64,000 nucleotides of DNA from Adenanthera pavonina. Lineage: Eukaryota > Streptophyta > Magnoliopsida > Fabales > Fabaceae. This document shows, piece by piece, positions 51,601 through 60,600 of this stretch. The position numbers and the translations under genes are program-made. The notes under the pieces are model-generated. The model was given only the letters and a program-made list of their open reading frames with translations, did no database searches and was not told the origin of the DNA. How positions within the stretch are numbered: position 1 is the stretch's first letter; the number at the start of each line of letters is the position of its first letter. The DNA lies in contig JAIVEN010000015.1 of NCBI GenBank assembly GCA_026686845.1, positions 22,735,501-22,799,500 on the forward strand, given 5' to 3'.

Positions 51601-54600
51601 CGAGAGTTACTGTACGATTTTGCAATGTACTTTCTAAATGAGGTCTGTCCGTGGAATTATAATGCCTAGTGATTCCATGCATATTTATTGATTAGTTTTT
51701 GATTGGGGTTCTTTCCTTTTTATTCCCCCTTCAATTTTTTGATTTTTCAATCCTTGCAGATCAAGCCTATTGCCCCCACAGAAGGAAATACTTTTCCAAA
51801 AGGACTGTCTCGATACATTGATCGTGGCACATTGGAGATTTGCCTTCACCTCATTGTTCTCTCCCTGTCTGTGGTATTTGCAATTCCCTCCTTCCACCCT
51901 AAACCGGCAGAATGTTAAGATTATGGCTAAGACTCTTATTACTGAAACTAATGCATACCAGGTGATGGCTGGGTCTGGACATTTACAAACTTTTCGTTTG
52001 TTGAGGTTTCTAAGGAGCAGAAATTGTGCTGATGGGCAGTCTAGTTATGGTATTCAGATGGCAGTAAGTTCTGGAAGTTTTATGTCATAATTTTTCTAGA
52101 ACATGCTACATTATTGTATTAATGTATTCCCTATAATGTACGGACTTAATTTACTTGGCTAGAAATTAGTGAGTGCTGATTGGTATTGAATATGCACATT
52201 AAGATTTTCATATAAATGTACCAAAAATTGGTGCCAAGGAATTGGTTTGTAGATCGGAACACCAGGATCTAATTTAAATATTTTCTTTAGTTTTACTGGG
52301 TATTAGAGCCCTCTTTGACAAGAGAGCATCTTTCAATATCTTGTAGTTTTAAAAAGTAGAGCTGCGTGTACTTCTCCAAGAGAGCTAAGGCCTCCTGTTT
52401 TGCTAGCATAGCTCCAGTCATTAATCACTGACTAAAATATTTTTCGATGACCAAAAATTTTTTTGGCCAAATCCTATTGGACCAGAGACAGTCTAATCAG
52501 CCTCAAGACCTTTTGATCCGTGCATGTTACATTTTATGATTTACGTGAGGACATGAGGCTTTATTGAGCATATTGGTGTGGCCATAAAGGGTCAACCAGT
52601 CCTAACATCTTTTCTGTGGTTGATTTTGTGTGGGTTGTGAAATTTTGTGGAGTTTTGGGTTTTCCCTTGTGTTTTAGGTTTCTCAAGGAGCTTGTTGCTG
52701 AGGGGGAGTAAGTGCTAATTGCACAATTTAATTAAAGTTGTTCAACTATGAGTTAAAAGAAAACAAAGACTTAAGTGCTGTGTGTGTTTGGGTGCCATTG
52801 TGAGTAACCCAAGTAGGGGAGACCAATTGAGACGAGGTTTAGGGGGCTACTCAAGAGAAGTAGATTGAAAACTTCTGGAAGCTGTGTTGTTGTTATTAGA
52901 TGACATAGCCTAACTACTTGGAGAATATCTAGGAGACTGCTCGGGGGAAGTAGGTCAACTAGGAGCTGTTGAGTTATGGTGAAGTATCTAGGTGATTAAG
53001 TCTAGATGCGTTTTCAATATTAAACTGGGTGCAGTAACTAGGCGTTGCAGTCAAGTTATGTCTTTTTGTTACTAAATTGTTTTTTATTCATTAAAGCTTA
53101 TGTGATCTTTGGATCAAAGACGTATATGTGCTAAGGCTAGGTCGTTGCCCGGAAGTAACGCGCTGTATGGCTCGAATGCAGTGTCAAATGAGTTAGAGCC
53201 GCTACATCGGCGCCCGGATGTAGTGTTAAATGAGCAAGGGTTCCCACATCATGCTGGACGGATGTGGGTAAAGAAGCTAGCCCAGAAAAGCAAGATTAGA
53301 TTTGGTTCTTGGAATATTGGTACGTTAACGGGTAAATCTATGGAGGTGGTGGATGTTATGATTCGAAGGAGAATTAACATCTTATGTCTTCAAGAAACTA
53401 AATGGGTGGGAGAAAAGGCTAAGGAGTTGGATACTACTGGTTATAAACTTTGGTATGTGGGGAAGGTTAGAGGAAGGAATGGAGTTGGTATTATTGTGGA
53501 TAAAGACTGGAAAAAGAATGTGGTAGGAGTCAAAAGGATTGGAGATAGGATCCTATCCTTAAAATTGACTATTGGACATGATACACTCAATGTTATTAGT
53601 GCTTATGCACCGCAAGTAGGGTCGGAAGCACATTTTAAGGAAAAGTTTTGGGAAGATCTGGAGGGCTTGGTTCAAGATATCCCACAAGAGGAAAAGATCC
53701 TCATTGGGGGTGACCTTAATGGTCATGTTGGAAAAGAGACAAGGCAATATATGGGAGTTCACGGCGGTTATGGCTTTGGAGAAGTAAATGAGGAGGGACA
53801 TTCCATCCTTGATTTTTCTATGGCTTACAATCTTACGATTGTAAACACATGTTTCAAGAAGCGGGAGGAGCATTTAATTACATATAAGAGTGGAGTCCAA
53901 AGGTCGCAAATTGACTTCTTTTTGGTAAGGAACTCAGATAGATCAACTTGTAAAGACTGCAAAGTAATTCCTGGTGAGAGTTTAACTTCACAACATAGGG
54001 TCTTGGTCCTTGATGTGATAGTTAAAAACCGTAAACTGAAAAGTCGAAAAGTTTTTAATCCCAGGATTAAGTGGTGGCAACTAAAAGGTGAGAAACAAGT
54101 GATTTTTACGAGGAAAGTTATGGAGGAAAGTAATTGGGACTTGCAAGGAAGTGCTAATATCTTGTGGGAGGAGATGGCTAAAAGGATCAGAGATACCGCT
54201 AAAGCAATATTGGGTGAATCTAGAGGTTTTGGACCTAAGGATAAAGAATCTTGGTGGTGGAATGAGAGTGTGCAGGAGAAGGTCAAATATAAGAAAGAGT
54301 GTTTCAAAGCCTTGTATCTATGCAATAACGATGAAAATTGGAAATGTTATCGGTTGGCTAAAAAGGAGATTAAGAAAGCAGTGAGCGAGGCTAAATCTAA
54401 AGCTTTTGAGGAATTCTACCAGGATTTAGGAACTAAGAATGGTGAACATAAGATTTACAAAATTGCTAAGATGAGGGAAAGAAAGTCAAGAGATTTGGAC
54501 CAAGTAAGATGTATTAAGGACGAAGAAGGAAAAATTTTAGTTGCAGATGATGATATCAATGAAAGATGGGGGAGCTACTTTTATAAGCTGTTCAATAATG

Positions 54601-57600
54601 GATTGGATATGACTATTGATACTGAAGGACTAACAACCCATGAAAACGATCTCAATTTGAATTTCTATCGTAGGATTCGGACTGGAGAGGTGAAAGAAGC
54701 TCTGAAGAGAATAGATAATGGTAAAGCCATTGGCCCCGATGGTATTCCTATCGAAGTTTGGAAGTGCTTAGGAGAGAAAGGGGTTTGGTGGCTCACTCAG
54801 TTATTTAACGAGATTTTAAGGTCCAAGAAAATGCCAGAGGAATGGAGAAAGAGCACTCTAGTGCCCATATACAAAAATAAGGGGGATATCCAAAATTGTG
54901 CTAATTATCGGGGGATAAAACTCATGAGTCACACCATGAAACTCTGGGAAAGAGTGATTGAGTATAGACTCAGAAATGAGTCTCGTATTTCAGAAAACCA
55001 ATTTGGATTTATGCCAGGACGGTCTACAACAGAGGCTATTTATCTTTTAAGGGGTTTGATTGAAAGATATCGGAGTAAAGAGAGGGACTTGCATATGGTT
55101 TTCATTGATTTGGAAAAAGCCTATGATAGGGTACCAAGAGATATTTTGTGGAAAGCAATGGAGAAGAAAGGTGTCAGGGTGGCTTATATTCGAGTCATAA
55201 AGGATATGTATGAGGGGGCAACGACAAGTGTGAGGACTCCTGGAGGTGTGACAAAGGACTTCCCTATAACAATAGGCTTACATCAAGGATCTTCTTTGAG
55301 TCCATACCTGTTTGATCTGGTTTTGGATGTTCTTACAGAACATATACAAGAAGAAATTCCAAAGTGTATGCTCTTCGCAGATGATATAGTTTTAATTGAA
55401 GACTCAAGAGAAGAGGTCAACTCTAAACTTGAATTATGGAGACATACTTTGGAATCAAAAGGTTTCCGTCTGAGTAGGAGTAAGACGGAATATATGCATT
55501 GCAAATTTAATAAGAGGCAAATTATAGAGGATTCAGAGGTAAAAATTGGAGAGCAAATCATTCCTGAGGTGTCAAAGTTTAAATATTTGGGGTCGATTTT
55601 ACAGAATAATGGTGAAATTGATGGGGATGTTATGCATAGGATACAAGCTGGGTGGTTAAAGTGGAGGAAAGCTACAGGAGTTATTTGTGACCGCAAGGTG
55701 CCTACTAAGCTTAAAGGTAAATTTTACAGAACAGCTATAAGACCAGCAATGCTATATGGTAGTGAATGTTGGGCTTTGAAAGGACAACAAGAGCATAAGA
55801 TGGGAGTAGCAGAGATGAGAATGTTGAGATGGATGTGTGGTCATACAAAATTGGATAAGATACGAAATGACTGTATACGAAGAAAAGTTGGGGTAGCACC
55901 TATTGAGGAGAAGATGGTGGAACATCGTTTAAGGTGGTTTGGGCATGTACAAAGAAGAGGGCAAGAGGAGCCAGTGAAGAGAGTTGATCAAATGGCCTGG
56001 AGCCTGATCAAAAGGCGTAGAGGAAGACCAAAAAGGACATTAAGGGAAGTTATAAGGAATGACCTTTTGAGATATGATCTATCTGAAGAGATGGCGTTTG
56101 ATAGAGCTCATTGGCGTCGTTTGATCCATGTAGCCGACCCCACTTAGTGGGATAAGGCTATTGTTGTTGTTGTTGTTGTAAAGCTTATGTGATCTTTAAT
56201 AAATATTAGATCATTTATTAAAGAAACCTATTTGCATTATGGATTTGTAATGTATAAGTTGATCATTTTCTGGAGTCTTTAAGTTTATTATCATTTAGGA
56301 GTTTTAGTTATCATTGATCACTATCTGTAGGAGTTCATATTGTAGTTAATCTCTATCTTCATATTATTATAAATAAAGGGAGGGGCTGCCATAGTATGCA
56401 CAAGTTTTCTGCCTGTATGCAAGCTCCCTCATTCACCTTGTTTCTGCTCATATCTTAAAATTTTACTATCTTCATTCCACTAGTGTCTTCTCAGCTGATG
56501 ATGTTTGTGATGGGTCCCAACCCATTGCTGCCACCCAAAAGAGCAACAGGAGACATAAGGGAGTGACAAATGGCCAAAAAGGTGGGGCTGATGGTCCAAC
56601 AAAGGCCCTAAAATTTATAACAAAAAGATGGAAAAAGTGAAGGAGCAAAAGGGGGGGGGGGGACCAGAAAAGATCATCTGATAGTATTTTTCGGCAGATT
56701 CAGATGGAGGTTAGATGGAGTATGCAAGGAAGCTGTCATTGAAAGATTTCTCCTGCTGAGAAAAATTTTCTTGACCAGTGCAGAAATTTTATAGGGAATT
56801 GAATTTTGTTTGGTTTAATGGTGTATTTGGATGTTATGGTTTTTGTGGGAGGAGACGATGGCATGAACCCTCCCTAGGAGGTGGCAAGACTGGTCTAGTT
56901 CCCTTAAAAACTCTCATGTATATGGTTTGGTGATTAATATAATTTTCAGTTTACCTAAAAAAATGAAGGTAGTAATTATGAAGCGGTAGGAGGGAGCAGT
57001 TAAAGAATTGTTGTGCAGGATATATAAAGAGAATAGTTTAGAAGAAAGGGAAGAAGAATTTTAGTCAGTACTTGGAGAGAGCCAACCTCTAGAAAGTTGG
57101 CAAACCCATTATGCTTTTGAGTTCTAGTTCTATATCGTTGTGCTTGTAGTGTGTGCTTGTGTAGGATGTATTTTAAGCCCTTTTGTTCACCATATTTGCT
57201 AGTGTTCTGAAACTGTAATCCATATCTTATCAGTGTCATTTGTAACATCTTTGTTGTTTTTTTAGTATTATGTAGCAGTGGTATCTCAATAAACTTCACG
57301 TCATTCTGTGTTTGTGTGAGTTAGGGTTTTGTAACTGGAAGTAACTGTGTGTCAGTACTGTTTCTTTTATAATCTTGTGTTAGGCTGTTATTTGTATAAC
57401 ACATTTTGGTGGAAAATGTCAGGGCCCTAGCAGTTTGGCACTTATATTTGATGTAAAAGCTTCTTCAACTTGTGCTTGTGTGTGTATATATAAAATCAAT
57501 AAAAACCATGGGTTCTTTGGAGATTTAGATATTTCATGATAGAAGGGAAAAATTTTTAGTTTGGAATTCATAATTTACATGGTAAGTCAATCTTTGTTCA

Positions 57601-60600
57601 CATAATTTCCAATCAAGCAACATCTCTGAAATGTTTGATGTTTCCATGTTTAAAATTGTAGTTTATTAACTAGTTTCTTTAGCTTCCATTCTAACTTTGT
57701 ACTTAAAAATATACTGTTGCAGGTCAGCTTAGCAATTGGTTTCTTGTTTCTTGGAGGTGGAATGCGGACATTTTCAACCAGCAATAGTTCCATTGCTGCT
57801 TTGCTCATTACTCTTTACCCACGGTTACCTACCGGTCCTAATGATAATCGTTGCCACCTTCAGGTAAATTAGATCATTAGAACCACTTTCACATGGGAAG
57901 AACTTGACGATTTTGCAATGAATTGATTTATCATATTTTTTCAATTTTCACTGATCATATAAGTTGACCACTGTTATGATTTGGAGTTTGATCATTACTG
58001 TGCATCTTCTATATGACTATGTAGTTTTCATTGATGTGGAACTGATGCATTGCTTAAGTAACATCTGATGAATTTTACATGTACAGATATCCATTACAAG
58101 GAGAGTTGCAACGTTTAGAAAGTAAAAAAAATTTAAGTATCTATCCACTATACAAGCTAGTTGTCTTGTTCAACCTAATAAATTTCCCCGTTCATCACTG
58201 AGTTGATATCCACTGTCATGCATTTGGACTGATATAAAATTATAAATCTCATGAAAATTTCTGAAAGTAGATTGTAATAATCTTCAGTGGAATAAAGATT
58301 CATCAGTTTTACTCATTCCTTTTTCCAGCATCATTGAAATGAGAGTATGTTGTAACCAGTAGTAATTATTGAATATGCTTGTTGAGAATGTGTTTTTAGC
58401 CGCATCTGAGATGTACTATTACAAGGAAGGCGATGGCTCTAATGTCCATGTATATTGTAAAAAAACAATTCTAGGTATTATCTGTCATTAGAGTTACAAA
58501 GGTGAATAGGTCTAATTGTTCTTGGAAAGGTTTGCAAAAGTACGTACAAAAAGGAAAGATTATTTCCTGGGGAATTGTGGTATAACTATGAAGGTGTTGT
58601 AGATAACATAGAGAATGATTTTTCTCTTGATTTATAAATTGTGCATATTGGATTTACGATTAGTTATTTAGAACGTATGAATGTTACCTCTTTCCATTTA
58701 CTCCCTCTCTTGATTATTTATGTTTAAAATGTATCATCCTTAAGAGCATTTGGAGAATGACTTTTTCTCGAGTCTTGCTTATAAATTGTGCATATTGGAC
58801 TTCCAAATAGTTACTCAATGATGATTACTGTGAGTTTGTTTGATATGATATAAAAGAATGAAAGAATGATGTCTATTTTTTATAAAAGAAAAAATACAGA
58901 TAAATGTAAAATGACCCTTTTGCCCCTGGACCAAAAAAAAGGGGAAAAAACCTCCCTCTCCTCCCATTCTCCTTCCCCAGCAAACCACTGGTGTGTTCCT
59001 AGACCCTCCCACCAGCGATGAATCAGAAGAGACAACCTGATTTCATCCAATTAGGCATTTCACTGCATAATCAGATTTCTCACTAAAAAGAAAAAAATGC
59101 AGATATGTGATCTCTGCGACAAGCGAAAAAATGCAGATCTGGGACCGGATTTCATACAATCAGCCATTGCTGCCATCGTGGTCATCTGCAAGATCTGCGA
59201 TGCGAACATGAGGGAGCTTCGTTTCTCTCTTTAGTCAGATCTGCGATGCGAACACAAGGTAGGTACATTGTGACGAAATCATTGTTGCCACTTGAGGATG
59301 GTGGAGGACATCATTGGACTGCATGATTAGATGCAAATGTCAGATCTGGTGAGAAGGGATGGTGGCCGTTTGCGAATTCAGATCTGGCGGAAGAGAAGAG
59401 ATGGTGTTGGTTCACGAGTCCAAGAGGAGGTGATGGAGGACACAGTTGGAGGTGGAAGGTTGCCTCAAGTGAGGTCACTGGAGGTGGAGGTTGCTGATGG
59501 TGGAGAGGTGGAAGGAGATTATTCGAGGATGTGATGGAGAAATGGGTTTGTCAATTTTATTTTTGTGAGGGGTACTTTAGACTTTTCAATCTAGATTACA
59601 GCCTGGTAATGGGGATTTCATAGCAAAATGGAAGGGATGGGGATTACTTGATTTGAGGGCATCATTTTTACATATGTAATCATCATTGCAGGTAGATTGT
59701 ACAACCAAACAGCTCTAACATGGTAATGTATTCCCCATTACCATTCCCTACCCCCCTTGGTAGTCCAACCAAACGTGCTCTCAGATCATATGAATGTTAC
59801 ATCTATTCGTTTAGTCTCTCTTTAGATCATTTTTGTTTAAAATATAACATTTTGTTAACTTATCATTTGACTATCACCGAGTGTATCATTTAAAATTTAC
59901 TATCATGATAATAATTCAATGCATGTCTTGGCTTTCAATAAGCAGATGTGTGTCCCTTTTCTTCTTTGCCTCCTAATTATATATCTATTAATATTACATG
60001 GACACGATCTGTTTTACCTAATGGCCTGACAATAGGAAGCCCATACACCAAAAATGGGATTTGCTTGTATCTGATACATATCCAATACAATATGTGCATA
60101 CTATACTCCAAAATTCATGTTGGAAATTTTTTTGTTTGATTCATTTTTAAACACCCAATATGTTTCAAAACACATTGAACACCTCCAAAACAGTTCAAGA
60201 GTTTATAAAGATCTTCGTTACGTAAACAGAAAATTAAGATTGACATTTAATTTGAATTGAAAACTGTATTTTTAATTTGTTTCATACTTTGATTTGTAGC
60301 TTATTATTGATGTCTTATTTTACATTTTAAATGCTTGTTTATGACTTAATTTCTTTTTGCTGTTTGTTTTTTATCTGTTAATTTGGTTTAGACACACACA
60401 AACACAACACAAACACATGCATACTGGTTTCTTAAAATTTTTAAAGTTATCATACCTTGTGTATCATATCAGGTGTGTCCCTGTATCAGTGCTCCTTAGC
60501 ATGATTAAAACCCCCTTGTTTTCTCAGTTCTTCCTTATCTTACCTGGTCTTATATATAAGGAAGGTCTGTAATTTTGGAATTAAGAAAAGGTCCTTATAA

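Noticed and set aside
51770..52090. 106-codon frame overlapping APC1 exons 28-29
   Set aside because: It starts inside exon 28 in the wrong phase, reads through the 87-bp intron, and only its second half (exon 29) is in the APC1 frame.
52660..53092. A further LTR retrotransposon around the LINE (CTGAGGGGGAGTAAGTG as a polypurine tract)
   Set aside because: No paired LTR, primer-binding site or coding domain could be matched on the other side, so I did not annotate an element.
53559..55696. Minus-strand frames of 104, 166 and 137 codons
   Set aside because: They are shadows of the intact LINE ORF on the plus strand.
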